Below are positions 16,845 to 24,861 of a stretch of DNA of 64,000 nt, piece after piece. The stretch comes from Thalassobius sp047123305. GTDB taxonomy: Bacteria > Pseudomonadota > Alphaproteobacteria > Rhodobacterales > Rhodobacteraceae. The position numbers and the translations under genes are program-made. A model generated the notes under the pieces. It was not told the DNA's origin. It did no database searches and worked only from the letters and a program-made list of their open reading frames with translations. The stretch's first letter is position 1. Every line of letters begins with the position of its first letter. The stretch lies in NCBI RefSeq assembly GCF_047123305.1, contig NZ_CP138918.1, forward strand, positions 1,674,001-1,738,000, written 5' to 3'.

Positions 16845-17771
16845 CTACTTGCCCAGGCACCAGCGCATAACGGCCTTTTGTGCATGCAGGCGGTTTTCGG
16901 CCTCGTCAAAGATCACCGAATGCGGCCCGTCCATCACGGCGCTGGTGGCCTCATCATCGCGGTGCGCGGGCAGGCAATGCATGAACAGCGCATCCGGGTT
17001 GGCATGGCGCATCAGCTCTTCGTTGACCTGATAGGGCCGCAGCTGGTTGTGACGCCGTTCACGAGCGGACTGCGGATCATGCATACTGACCCAGGTGTCG
17101 GTCACCACCAGATCCGCACCGGCCACAGCGGCCACCGGATCACGCACAATCTCCACGTTGGAGCCTTTGGCGCGGGCCTCGTCAACAAAGACCATTTCCG
17201 GGTCCAGCGGTTCAGGGCCCGCAAAGGTCAGATCAAAGCCGAACTGCCCCGCCGCATGGGCGAAAGAGGCAAAGACGTTGTTGCCGTCGCCACACCAGAC
17301 CACCTTCTTGCCTTTGATCGGGCCGCGATGCTCTTCGTAGGTCAGGATATCGGCCATGATCTGACAGGGGTGGGTGCGGTCGGTCAGCCCGTTGATCACC
17401 GGCACCGAGGCATATTCCGCCATGTCCAGCAGGGTCTGCTCTTCGAAGGTGCGGATCATGATCAGATCAACATAACGGCTCAGCACACGGGCGGTGTCGG
17501 CGATGGTTTCGCCGTGGCCCAGCTGCATATCCGCGCCCGACAGCACCATGGTCTGCCCGCCCATCTGGCGCACGCCAACGTCAAAGCTGACACGGGTCCG
17601 GGTCGAGGGTTTTTCGAAAATCAGCGCCACCATGTGACCGTCCAGCGGCCGGTCTGCGTCCGCAGTGCCTTTCGGCTTGCCGTTGCGCGCCTCTTTGATG
17701 GAGCGCGCCGAGTCGATCATCGCGCGCAGGTCTTCGGGGGAGGTTTTGTTGATGTCGAGAAAATGGTTCAT
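16845..17771 (-). CDS. argF: Ornithine carbamoyltransferase
   Basis: 308 residues. Makes citrulline from ornithine and carbamoyl phosphate in arginine synthesis. Carbamoyl-phosphate site FEKPSTRTRVSFD (about residues 52-64), HPCQIMAD in the centre, and the ornithine/cysteine loop FMHCLPAHR near the C-terminus. The frame is open far upstream into argD's antisense frame, but family similarity begins at MNHFLDINKT, so ATG 17771 is used. Its upstream neighbour is argD, 83 bases away, with a repeat element between. Confidence 0.96.
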   Translation of the reverse strand: MNHFLDINKTSPEDLRAMIDSARSIKEARNGKPKGTADADRPLDGHMVALIFEKPSTRTRVSFDVGVRQMGGQTMVLSGADMQLGHGETIADTARVLSRYVDLIMIRTFEEQTLLDMAEYASVPVINGLTDRTHPCQIMADILTYEEHRGPIKGKKVVWCGDGNNVFASFAHAAGQFGFDLTFAGPEPLDPEMVFVDEARAKGSNVEIVRDPVAAVAGADLVVTDTWVSMHDPQSARERRHNQLRPYQVNEELMRHANPDALFMHCLPAHRDDEATSAVMDGPHSVIFDEAENRLHAQKAVMRWCLGK

Positions 17772-17790
17772 GTCATCTGCTTTCGTGAGG

Positions 17791-17854
17791 GGGGAGGGGC
17801 GCTGCCCCGTCGCGCGTTGCGCGACTCCCCGGGATATTTCATTCCAAGAAGAAC
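17791..17854 (+). repeat. Intergenic double-hairpin repeat, copy B
   Basis: GGGGC-GCT-GCCCC (17796-17808), then a perfect GTCGCGC-GTT-GCGCGAC (17809-17825), then TCCCCGGGATATTT and CCAAGAAGAA. It sits in the argD-argF spacer, and is the only copy in the opposite direction to the flanking genes. Confidence 0.7.
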
Positions 17855-19025
17855 TTAGCCGAGGCTTTTGGCGGCGGCGTCGAGGCGGGCGATGGCGGTG
17901 TCTACCTCTTCCTCCGAGAGGGTTAGGGGCGGCAGCAGCCGGATCACATTGTCGGCGGCGGGGACCGTGATGAGCTCTTGCGCGTAGCCCGCATTGACCA
18001 GATCCAGATTGGTTGCCTTGCATTTCAAGCCCAGCATCAGGCCGGTGCCGCGCACCTCTTCGAAGACTTCGGGGTTGTCGGCCACCAGCCCTTCCAGCTT
18101 TTGCCGCAACAGGCCTGCCTTGGCGCGCACACCGTCGAGGAAAGTGGGCTCGGCGACAATCTCGATCACCTTGCTGCCGACGGCGCAGGCCAGCGGGTTG
18201 CCGCCATAGGTCGAGCCGTGGGTGCCCGCGGTCATGCCGCTGGCAGCCTCTTCGCTGGCCAGTACGGCGCCCAGTGGAAAGCCGCCGCCGATGCCTTTGG
18301 CCACCATCATGATGTCGGGGGCGATGCCCGCCCATTCATGGGCAAACAGCTTGCCGGTCCGCCCAACGCCACATTGCACCTCATCAAGGATCAGCAGCAG
18401 GTTGTTGTCATCGGCAATCTGACGCAGGGCCTTCAGGTCGGCGTCCGCCAGTGGGCGAATGCCACCTTCGCCCTGCACAGGCTCCACCAGGATGGCGGCG
18501 GTTTGATCGGTGATGGCTGCCTTCACAGCTTCCAGATCGCCCCAGGGCAGGGATTTGAACCCGCCCAGGATGGGGCCGAAGCCTTTGGTCATTTTCTCGG
18601 ATCCGGCGGCCGCAATGCCGGCGGAGGAACGGCCATGGAAGGAGCCTTCAAAGGTCAGGATCTCAACCTTCTCGGGCTGATCTTTTTCAAACCAGTATTT
18701 CCGCGCCATCTTCACCGCCAGCTCACAGCTTTCGGTGCCGGAGTTGGTGAAGAATACGGTGTCAGCAAAGCTGTGTTCGACCAGCTGGTCGGCCAGCGTC
18801 TGCTGCTGCGGAATGTTGTAGAGGTTGGAGACATGCCAGAGGGTCTCGGCCTGCGTGCTCAGCACCTCAACCAAGGCCGGATGGGCGTGGCCAAGGGCGT
18901 TCCACCGCGATGCCTGCGCCCAGATCCAGGAAACGTCGGCCATCCGCCTCGATCAGCCAGGAGCCTTCACCTTTGACAAAGGTCAGAGGGGCACGGGAAT
19001 AGGTCGGCAAGACGGAAGCGATCAT
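17855..19025 (-). pseudogene. argD: Acetylornithine aminotransferase with a frameshift
   Basis: PLP enzyme that converts N-acetylglutamate semialdehyde to acetylornithine. ATG 19025 (AAGGA nine bases upstream) opens MIASVLPTYSRAPL and runs to GAGIAV, then the frame changes: the next codons should read N-A-L-G-H-A-H but there is one extra base (an added C on the plus strand at about 18902-18903), so the first frame stops at 18867. Everything downstream, including the PLP Lys segment MMVAKGIGGGFPLGAV and GTHGSTYGGNPLA, is intact in the second frame. A true lesion or a sequencing error; an out-of-frame ATG at 18943 could also start a 362-residue product lacking about 30 N-terminal residues. Confidence 0.88.
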
Positions 19026-19180
19026 GATTGGATCATCCTTGTTTCTTGGGAAGCCCCGAAGATGCATTACAGGGCAGGGGTGTCAATAACTCGGGTGGGA
19101 GTGCTGCGATAACAGCGGTTCAAACAGGGGATGTGCGGGGGAATTCCGGTAGAATTACGGTGCACATCAACAAACGGACG

Positions 19181-19234
19181 TCAGGCGCTACGGCGTCGGC
19201 GTCGGCTGGTCAGGATATGGCGTCGTTTGAACAT
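19181..19234 (-). other. Possible 17-residue Arg-rich ORF before argD
   Basis: In the 290-base gap between the argD start and the GT51-like gene an ATG frame reads MFKRRHILTSRRRRRSA and stops. No Shine-Dalgarno sequence is seen. Its run of five Arg codons, 155 bases upstream of an arginine-synthesis gene and on the same strand, is suggestive of an arginine-sensing leader, but GC-rich DNA gives such runs by chance. Nothing else was seen in this gap. Confidence 0.2.
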
Positions 19235-19315
19235 GGCGCTTGCATACGCAGCGAATTTCAAAATGCAAAGGTTTTTTTGTCCAACTTGGCAAAATGCGCG
19301 GAATTGGCGCGGGTT

Positions 19316-19996
19316 TTACAAATCGGTGCCTGAAACTGTGTCTTTTGTCACATCATCGGGGATCGGGCAGTTGGAGAGGGGCTCTGCAATCATCAAGGGC
19401 GTGTTCAGCGCGGGTCGATGGTCCTGCGGCGACAGGAGACCTTGGTCATGAAGATGGGTGAGAATCGCGTCGCGTTGCCGCTTGGCGTTTTGCGGGTGCG
19501 CCACCGGGTCATTGCGATGCGGTGCCTGCGCAATTGCGGCCAGCAGCGCCGTCTGCGCGATGGTCAGCTGCTCTGGCGGTTGGCGAAAGTAGGCCCGGGC
19601 GGCCTGCGCCACACCTCTGCAGCCACGGCCGAAATAGAGTTTCTCCAGGTAGAGTTTCACCACCTCTTCCCGGCTCAGCGTGTCGGCAAGATGGCCAGAG
19701 AGGCCAAGCTGTTGCGCTTTGGTCAGGCCGCAGGGGGTGATCCATTGGGCGGCGCGTTTGGACAGTTCGGTATAACGCAGGCCAAATTGATCGAATTCGG
19801 GATCAACAGCGTTGACAAAGACCTCTGCGATCTGCGTGGGCAGCGCCGGTTGCGGGGCGATGTTTTGGTTATAAGCGGCGCGAATCTCCGAACCTGTTGG
19901 CAGATCCGCACCAAATTCATTGTCGAGGTTCAGGCCAACACAAGCGGCAACAGGCTGGGCCGAAAGGAGGATAAGGCAGGCGAGAAGAATGCGCAT
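19316..19996 (-). CDS. GT51-like (transglycosylase-fold) lipoprotein
   Basis: 226 residues. The signal MRILLACLILLSAQPVAAC suggests a lipoprotein. The remainder resembles a reduced GT51 peptidoglycan glycosyltransferase: AVDPEFDQFG corresponds to the AxEDxxFxxHxG motif, LYLEKLYFGRGCRGVAQAARAYF to the RIYFG-containing motif, and LLAAIAQAP to the AMLAALPQAP motif. The expected catalytic Glu of the first motif is Val here and the central block is shortened, so glycosyltransfer activity is doubtful. ATG 19996 starts the signal; the longer upstream frame is not coding-like. Divergent from the EamA transporter. Confidence 0.72.
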   Translation of the reverse strand: MRILLACLILLSAQPVAACVGLNLDNEFGADLPTGSEIRAAYNQNIAPQPALPTQIAEVFVNAVDPEFDQFGLRYTELSKRAAQWITPCGLTKAQQLGLSGHLADTLSREEVVKLYLEKLYFGRGCRGVAQAARAYFRQPPEQLTIAQTALLAAIAQAPHRNDPVAHPQNAKRQRDAILTHLHDQGLLSPQDHRPALNTPLMIAEPLSNCPIPDDVTKDTVSGTDL

Positions 19997-20084
19997 AAAG
20001 ATACAACCTATTGCTGGGCTGCCCCAACTGTGACCGAAGTGATTTGCCCTTGCAATAGCGCCGAGAGATCGACAGCAAGGGAAG

Positions 20085-20981
20085 ATGACACAAACGCCTC
20101 CCAATCCCCGACTTGCCGTTGTTCTGATGCTTTCGGCGACCGCCTTCATTGCGGGCACTACGCTGATGGCCAAGGCGCTGGGCACGGCAGCGCTAGGGGA
20201 CCCTTTGCATCCTTTACAGATCAGCCACGGGCGGTTTGTCTTTGCCTTTGTGTTCTACGCGGTGGCCTCTGCGGTGGTGCGGCTGAAGCTCACGCAGCCC
20301 GCGTGGCGGTTGCACTTTGGCCGGACATTGTTTGGCTGGGGTGGGGTCAGCTGCATGTTTGCAGCGGCGGCGTTTATCCCGCTCAGTGACGCCACTGCGA
20401 TCAGTTTTCTTAACCCCGTCTTTGCCATGATGCTGGCCATCCCCTTTCTGGGCGAACGGGTTGGGCCCGTGCGCTGGAGCGCGGCTGCGGTGGCCTTTGT
20501 TGGCGCCTTGATCCTGCTGCGCCCCACGCCCGAAAGCTTTCAGCCAGCGGCGCTGCTGGCGCTTGGGGCGGCCGTGTTGATGGGGATGGAGGTGATCTTC
20601 ATCAAGAAACTTTCGGGACGTGAGAAACCGTTCCAGGTTCTGCTTATCAACAACGGCATCGGGGTGTGCATTGCCTCTGCTGCGGTGATGGCGGTCTGGC
20701 AGATGCCCAATGCGGCCCAGGTAGCGGTGCTGGCCAGCCTCGGCGTCTGTATGGCGCTGGCTCAGGCCTGTTTTATCAACGCCGTGGCGCGCGCCGAGGC
20801 CAGCTTTGTGGTGCCGTTTTCCTATGCCACGCTGGTCTTTGCCACCTTTTATGACTGGGCGGTATTTGCGCAGGTGCCGGACCTTGTGTCCTATCTTGGC
20901 GCGGGCATCATTATCAGCGGCGCAGCGCTGTTGGCCTGGCGCGAGGCAGGGCTTGCCAAGCGCCAGAAGGCCAGAGCGTAG
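20085..20981 (+). CDS. DMT/EamA family transporter
   Basis: 298 residues with ten hydrophobic helices in two EamA repeats; the first contains PLSDATAISFLNPVFAMM and FLGERV, a well-kept EamA pattern. Such permeases export or import amino acids and small metabolites by an unknown specificity. GCAAGGGAAG precedes ATG. Convergent, three bases from the end of the ABC permease gene, so no terminator room exists between them. Confidence 0.88.
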   Translation: MTQTPPNPRLAVVLMLSATAFIAGTTLMAKALGTAALGDPLHPLQISHGRFVFAFVFYAVASAVVRLKLTQPAWRLHFGRTLFGWGGVSCMFAAAAFIPLSDATAISFLNPVFAMMLAIPFLGERVGPVRWSAAAVAFVGALILLRPTPESFQPAALLALGAAVLMGMEVIFIKKLSGREKPFQVLLINNGIGVCIASAAVMAVWQMPNAAQVAVLASLGVCMALAQACFINAVARAEASFVVPFSYATLVFATFYDWAVFAQVPDLVSYLGAGIIISGAALLAWREAGLAKRQKARA

Positions 20982-20984
20982 GCG

Positions 20985-21800
20985 TCAGCTTTTCAGCCGG
21001 TAGCCACTGCGGAACAGCGCCCAGGCAAGGGTTGAGACCGCAAGCGTCACCAGCGCTGAGATCGTCAGCGCCAGCATCGGCGCACTGTCGGAAACACCCA
21101 AGACGCCAAACCGTACCCCGTCGATCAGATAGAAGATCGGGTTAAAGCGGGTCATCTCGGCGATCATCGGCGGCAGCGCCTGCACCGAATAGAAGGTGCC
21201 CGACAGAAAGGCCAAGGGCGTCACGATGAAGTTGGTGATGGCGGCCATCTGGTCAAACTTGTTGGAGTAGATCCCGGCAACCATGCCCACAGCCCCCAGA
21301 AACGCCGCGCCCAGCACCACAAAGGCCAGCGCCAGCAGCGGGTGTGCGGGCGTGATGCCCAGAAACAGCGCAAGACCCGCGGACAGCAGCAGGGCCACAA
21401 TCACCCCACGCGCCACGGCGCCTGCCAGATAGCCCAGCACCAGCTCCAGCGGTGACAGCGGCGGCATCAGCGTGTCGACGATATTGCCCTGCACCTTGGA
21501 GATCACGATCGAGGACGACGTGTTGGCAAAGGCGTTCTGGATCACCGTCATCATCAAAATGCCAGGCGCAATGAAATGGGTGAAAGGCACGCCCATCACG
21601 TCGCCGCGGGTTTTGCCAATCGCGACAGTAAAAATCATCAGAAACAGCGCCGCGGTGGTCAGCGGTGCCAGCAGGGTCTGGGTCCAGACCACAAGGAAGC
21701 GCATGATCTCGCGCTGGCTCAGCGTTTTGAGCCCCAGCCAGTTCATCCGGCCAAAACGGCGGTCGCCCATTTCCTTGCCCATCTCGTGATTCATCTGCAT
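20985..21800 (-). CDS. ABC-2 type transporter permease
   Basis: 271 residues with about six membrane helices and the ABC-2 signature region (TPLAFLSGTFYSVQALP, then RFNPIFYLIDGVRFG). Family members move polysaccharides, lipids or drugs; Rhodobacterial homologues of this type are usually annotated as multidrug or YadH-like. No ATPase gene is next to it. AAAGGGA lies seven bases before ATG 21800 (MQMNHEMGKE), so this start is favoured over the longer frame. Confidence 0.88.
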   Translation of the reverse strand: MQMNHEMGKEMGDRRFGRMNWLGLKTLSQREIMRFLVVWTQTLLAPLTTAALFLMIFTVAIGKTRGDVMGVPFTHFIAPGILMMTVIQNAFANTSSSIVISKVQGNIVDTLMPPLSPLELVLGYLAGAVARGVIVALLLSAGLALFLGITPAHPLLALAFVVLGAAFLGAVGMVAGIYSNKFDQMAAITNFIVTPLAFLSGTFYSVQALPPMIAEMTRFNPIFYLIDGVRFGVLGVSDSAPMLALTISALVTLAVSTLAWALFRSGYRLKS

Positions 21801-21867
21801 CAGAGGGTCCCTTTGTGCTGCACCTGTGCTATTGCCGCACCTCTTGAGGCGTGACTGATTCGACGCC

Positions 21868-21895
21868 TTGTAACTCAGGCCTTGTTGGATAGAAT
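21868..21895 (+). promoter_or_regulatory. Candidate gcrA promoter with GANTC sites
   Basis: TTGTAA (21868-21873) and TAGAAT (21890-21895) are spaced 16 bases. GATTC, the CcrM methylation target, occurs just upstream (21857-21861) and in the leader (21926-21930). CcrM/GcrA control of this promoter is inference. Confidence 0.45.
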
Positions 21896-21962
21896 AGGGG
21901 CTGATCAAGAATTTCAGGGCGGCTCGATTCCTCGGGGCCGCTTTTTAGCGAAGGAAACCGGC

Positions 21963-22547
21963 ATGTCCTGGACCGACGAACGCGTCGAACTTCTCAAAAA
22001 AATGTGGGGCGAAGGGCAATCGGCCAGCCAGATCGCCAAAGAGCTGGGCGGCGTGACCCGTAATGCCGTGATCGGCAAGGTACACCGTCTGGGCCTGTCG
22101 AACCGCTCGACCGGTGGGGGCGCCTCTGATGCCTCCAAGACCGAGGCCAAGGCCAAAGCTGCGCCCAAGAAGGAAGCGGCCCCCAAGCCCAAGCCAAAAG
22201 AGGCTGCGGCCCCCGCGCCGGAACCGGCCCCCGTACCCGCGCCACGCCCGGCTATGAGCGCGGCACGTAAGGCGATCATTCCTGCCGGCCAGCCGCTGCC
22301 ACCGCAGCCCTCGGCCAATGAAATCAGCCCCGAAGCCCTGGCAAAGGTGAATGAGGTCGAAAAGAAGTCCAAGAAACTGGGCCTTCTGGAACTGACCGAA
22401 CGCACCTGCAAATGGCCGGTCGGGGATCCGGCAACCGAAGACTTCTGGTTCTGCGGTCTGCCGGTGCAGTCGGGCAAACCCTATTGCGAAGCGCATGTTG
22501 GCGTGGCGTTCCAGCCGATGTCCTCGCGCCGTGACCGCCGCCGCTAA
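21963..22547 (+). CDS. gcrA: Cell cycle regulator GcrA
   Basis: 194 residues. GcrA binds sigma-70 RNA polymerase and methylated GANTC promoters to drive the alphaproteobacterial cell cycle. The N-terminal HTH-like domain reads MSWTDERVELLKKMWGEG then ITxNAVIGKVHRLGLSNR-like; a long Ala/Pro/Lys linker (about residues 55-110) follows; the C-terminus carries LTERTCKWPVGDP and FWFCGLPVQSGKPYC, the conserved sigma-contact end with its cysteines. AAGGA precedes ATG 21963. The linker is somewhat longer than in Caulobacter GcrA. Confidence 0.96.
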   Translation: MSWTDERVELLKKMWGEGQSASQIAKELGGVTRNAVIGKVHRLGLSNRSTGGGASDASKTEAKAKAAPKKEAAPKPKPKEAAAPAPEPAPVPAPRPAMSAARKAIIPAGQPLPPQPSANEISPEALAKVNEVEKKSKKLGLLELTERTCKWPVGDPATEDFWFCGLPVQSGKPYCEAHVGVAFQPMSSRRDRRR

Positions 22548-22573
22548 TCGCGCGGTTCATGTGAATTGTGAAG

Positions 22574-22606
22574 ACGCCTCACCCTAGCGGGTGGGGCGTT
22601 TTTCTT
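22574..22606 (+). terminator. Rho-independent terminator after gcrA
   Basis: ACGCCTCACCC pairs with GGGTGGGGCGT (one G-T pair) around TAGC, followed by TTTTTCTTT. Confidence 0.9.
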
Positions 22607-22623
22607 TGGTGCCGGTTTTGATT

Positions 22624-22650
22624 GAGTATTTTCAGATCATTGAAAGAGCG
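22624..22650 (+). repeat. GAGTATTT tail element, copy E
   Basis: GAGTATTTTCAGATCATTG followed by AAAGAGCG. Matches the tail at 52266 almost base for base, but without the paired hairpins directly before it; it follows the gcrA terminator. Confidence 0.55.
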
Positions 22651-22670
22651 CCGCGACTCTTGGGGGCTGC

Positions 22671-22705
22671 GCAAAAGAAAAGGCGACCCGCGAGGGCCGC
22701 CTTTT
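22671..22705 (-). terminator. Terminator after the phosphate transporter gene
   Basis: AAAAGGCG (22678-22685) pairs with CGCCTTTT (22698-22705). On the minus strand the hairpin ends in TTTTCTTTTGC, 22 bases past the pit stop. Confidence 0.8.
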
Positions 22706-22726
22706 GCGTTTCGATATGATCGGGGC

Positions 22727-24217
22727 TTAGCCTGCGACGGCGTTCAGCAGCGAGAAGATCGTCGCCGAAAGCACAGCCGCAGCCGGCACCGTAATGACCC
22801 AGGCGGCTACAATCGTCATAAAATGCGAGCGGCGCACCAGTTTGCGGCGGCGGCGCTCCTCTGCGGTGACCGGTTTGATCGCCTTGGCCGAAAGGTTCTT
22901 GCGGCGGCGGCGGTCCATATGCCATTCGCGGTAAAACCCAACGCCGAAGATGCCACCCACAGCAATATGGGTCGAACTGACAGGCAGGCCCAGCCAGCTG
23001 GCCACAATCACTGTGATTGCCGCCGACAGTGCCACACAGTAGGCGCGCATCGGGTTCAGCTTGGTGATCTGGCTGCCAACCATCCGGATCAGCTTGGGGC
23101 CGAAGAGGAACAGACCAAACGAAATGCCGAAGGCGCCAATGACCATGACCCAGGTCGGGATCGACACTTTGGTGGCGGCGTCGCCAAACTCGGTCGCGTG
23201 GACAATCGCGGCCAGCGGACCCACCGCGTTGGCTACGTCGTTGGCCCCATGTGCAAACGACAGCATTGCGGCCGAGAACACCAAAGGCATTGCAAAGAGC
23301 ACCTTCAGAGACTTGTTGCGGTTTTCCAGCCCTTCGGACTGTTTGGCGATCATCGGTTTGGAGACAAAATAGGTGATGGCGCCAAAGGCGACGCCGATCA
23401 ACAGGGCGGTGGTGATGTCGATCTTGATGATCTTCTTCAAGCCCTTGAGCGACAGGTAAGCCGCAAAGGCAGCCGCCATGATCGCGATCAGCAACGGCAC
23501 CCAGCGACGGGCGGCGGCGATCTTGTCTTCTTGATACATGATCCGGGCCTTGATGAAGGCCAGGAACAGTGCGGCGATGACGCCGCCCAGAACCGGAGAG
23601 ATGACCCAGCTGGCAGCGATCTTGCCCATTGTTGGCCAGTTCACCGCAGCCATACCGGCGGCAGCGATCCCAGCGCCCATTACGCCGCCCACAACCGAGT
23701 GGGTAGTCGAAACCGGGGCGCCGACCCAGGTGGCCAGGTTCACCCAGAGCGCAGAGGAGACCAGCGCCGCCATCATTGCCCAGATAAAGACGTTCTGGTC
23801 CGCGATGCCTGCGGGATCAATGATGCCTTTGGAGATGGTCGAAACAACATCGCCGCCCGCCAGCAATGCGCCAGCACTTTCGAAAATGGCGGCGATCAGG
23901 ATCGCGCCACCCATTGTCAGGGCGTTGGCACCCACGGCGGGGCCCATGTTGTTGGCCACATCGTTGGCACCGATGTTGATCGCCATATAGGCGCCAAAAA
24001 TCGCGGCCGCGACCACGATCATCGTGCCAGAACTGCCACCAAAGAAGATGGCGGCGCCAAGACCGGCGAGGATAATGAAAATCAGTGCAATGCCTGGTGC
24101 CACAAACGGGCGCGAGACATAGGCGGATGCGTGTTCAAACTGGGTGATCCGCCCGAGATCTTTGTCGAGCGTGCGCCAGTTTTTGCCTTCAGGTGTATTG
24201 GGAGAGTTATTGGCCAT
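22727..24217 (-). CDS. pit: Inorganic phosphate transporter (PiT family)
   Basis: 496 residues, about 10-12 membrane helices. PiT carriers import metal-phosphate with protons or sodium. Both halves carry the inverted-repeat signature: NIGANDVANNMGP (about residue 82) and AHGANDVANAVGP (about 325), with the paired PVSTTH and PVSSTH motifs. A basic loop with RRRRK runs near residue 440. AAGGGGG precedes the ATG. No PhoU-like DUF47 gene, the frequent partner, is adjacent; a Nudix gene lies 86 bases upstream on the same strand. Confidence 0.94.
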   Translation of the reverse strand: MANNSPNTPEGKNWRTLDKDLGRITQFEHASAYVSRPFVAPGIALIFIILAGLGAAIFFGGSSGTMIVVAAAIFGAYMAINIGANDVANNMGPAVGANALTMGGAILIAAIFESAGALLAGGDVVSTISKGIIDPAGIADQNVFIWAMMAALVSSALWVNLATWVGAPVSTTHSVVGGVMGAGIAAAGMAAVNWPTMGKIAASWVISPVLGGVIAALFLAFIKARIMYQEDKIAAARRWVPLLIAIMAAAFAAYLSLKGLKKIIKIDITTALLIGVAFGAITYFVSKPMIAKQSEGLENRNKSLKVLFAMPLVFSAAMLSFAHGANDVANAVGPLAAIVHATEFGDAATKVSIPTWVMVIGAFGISFGLFLFGPKLIRMVGSQITKLNPMRAYCVALSAAITVIVASWLGLPVSSTHIAVGGIFGVGFYREWHMDRRRRKNLSAKAIKPVTAEERRRRKLVRRSHFMTIVAAWVITVPAAAVLSATIFSLLNAVAG

Positions 24218-24303
24218 GACAGCCCCCTTGGTGACGTTGTCGAGGGGGTAGATCCCGAGCGTTCACGACGCAAGGGATTCGTCATAAAATCTTTGAAAAA
24301 CTG

Positions 24304-24762
24304 TTACAGAGACAGCAGCAGGTCTTTCAGCGCCATTTCATCCACCTTCTGGGCGGCCTCTTTGGGAGGGAACCATTTCCGTTTGCGTTCAGTGGCTTCG
24401 GGAAATTTCCGGGCCAGTTTGTCTACTTTGACCATATAGACCTGCGCCTCCATCGGGGTGACGATGCCGCCGGGGCCGTTTTTCGCGTAACGATAGCTGC
24501 CGATTGGCATGGGCGACGTTTTGGTTGCGCGCACGCCTGCCTCTTCCCAGGCTTCCTGGGTTGCGGCTTCGGCATCTGACTTGCCGGTCATCGGCCAGCC
24601 CTTGGGGATAATCCAGCGTCCGGTGCCGCGTGAGGTGATCAGCAAGACCTCTTTGTCCTTGCCTTTGCCGCGCACGCAGAGCGCCGCCACCTGCACCAGC
24701 GGGGGGCGATATAGAAGCGGTTGGATGTACTCGTTCCAGGCTTTACGCACGGTCTTCTGCAT
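24304..24762 (-). CDS. Nudix hydrolase
   Basis: 152 residues. The Nudix box spans GWPMTGKSDAEAATQEAWEEAGV (split here as GWPMTGKSDAEA and ATQEAWEEAGV); its REUXEE core reads QEAWEE, keeping the metal-binding glutamates but with Gln for Arg. The surrounding sequence (LLITSRGTGRWIIPKG) is like the diphosphoinositol/diadenosine polyphosphate hydrolase branch. Substrate unknown. The same strand and 86-base spacing to pit would fit a phosphate-related unit, but this is only context. Confidence 0.85.
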   Translation of the reverse strand: MQKTVRKAWNEYIQPLLYRPPLVQVAALCVRGKGKDKEVLLITSRGTGRWIIPKGWPMTGKSDAEAATQEAWEEAGVRATKTSPMPIGSYRYAKNGPGGIVTPMEAQVYMVKVDKLARKFPEATERKRKWFPPKEAAQKVDEMALKDLLLSL

Positions 24763-24861
24763 GAACTAGGGCTGCTCGTCGTTTCTTATGCCTTCTTTAT
24801 ATAGAAATTGTGACGATTGGCAAAAGTGTGCCGCGCGCACATCATTTTGTTGCACAGCTGT

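Noticed and set aside
16845..18335. argF as a 496-residue fused protein
   Set aside because: The upstream extension is Arg/Gly-rich mirror sequence of argD; ArgF homology begins at 17771.
22622..24439. 605-codon plus-strand ORF opposite the phosphate transporter
   Set aside because: His/Asp/Gly-rich nonsense-like composition typical of a mirror frame; the minus-strand PiT protein has full motifs.
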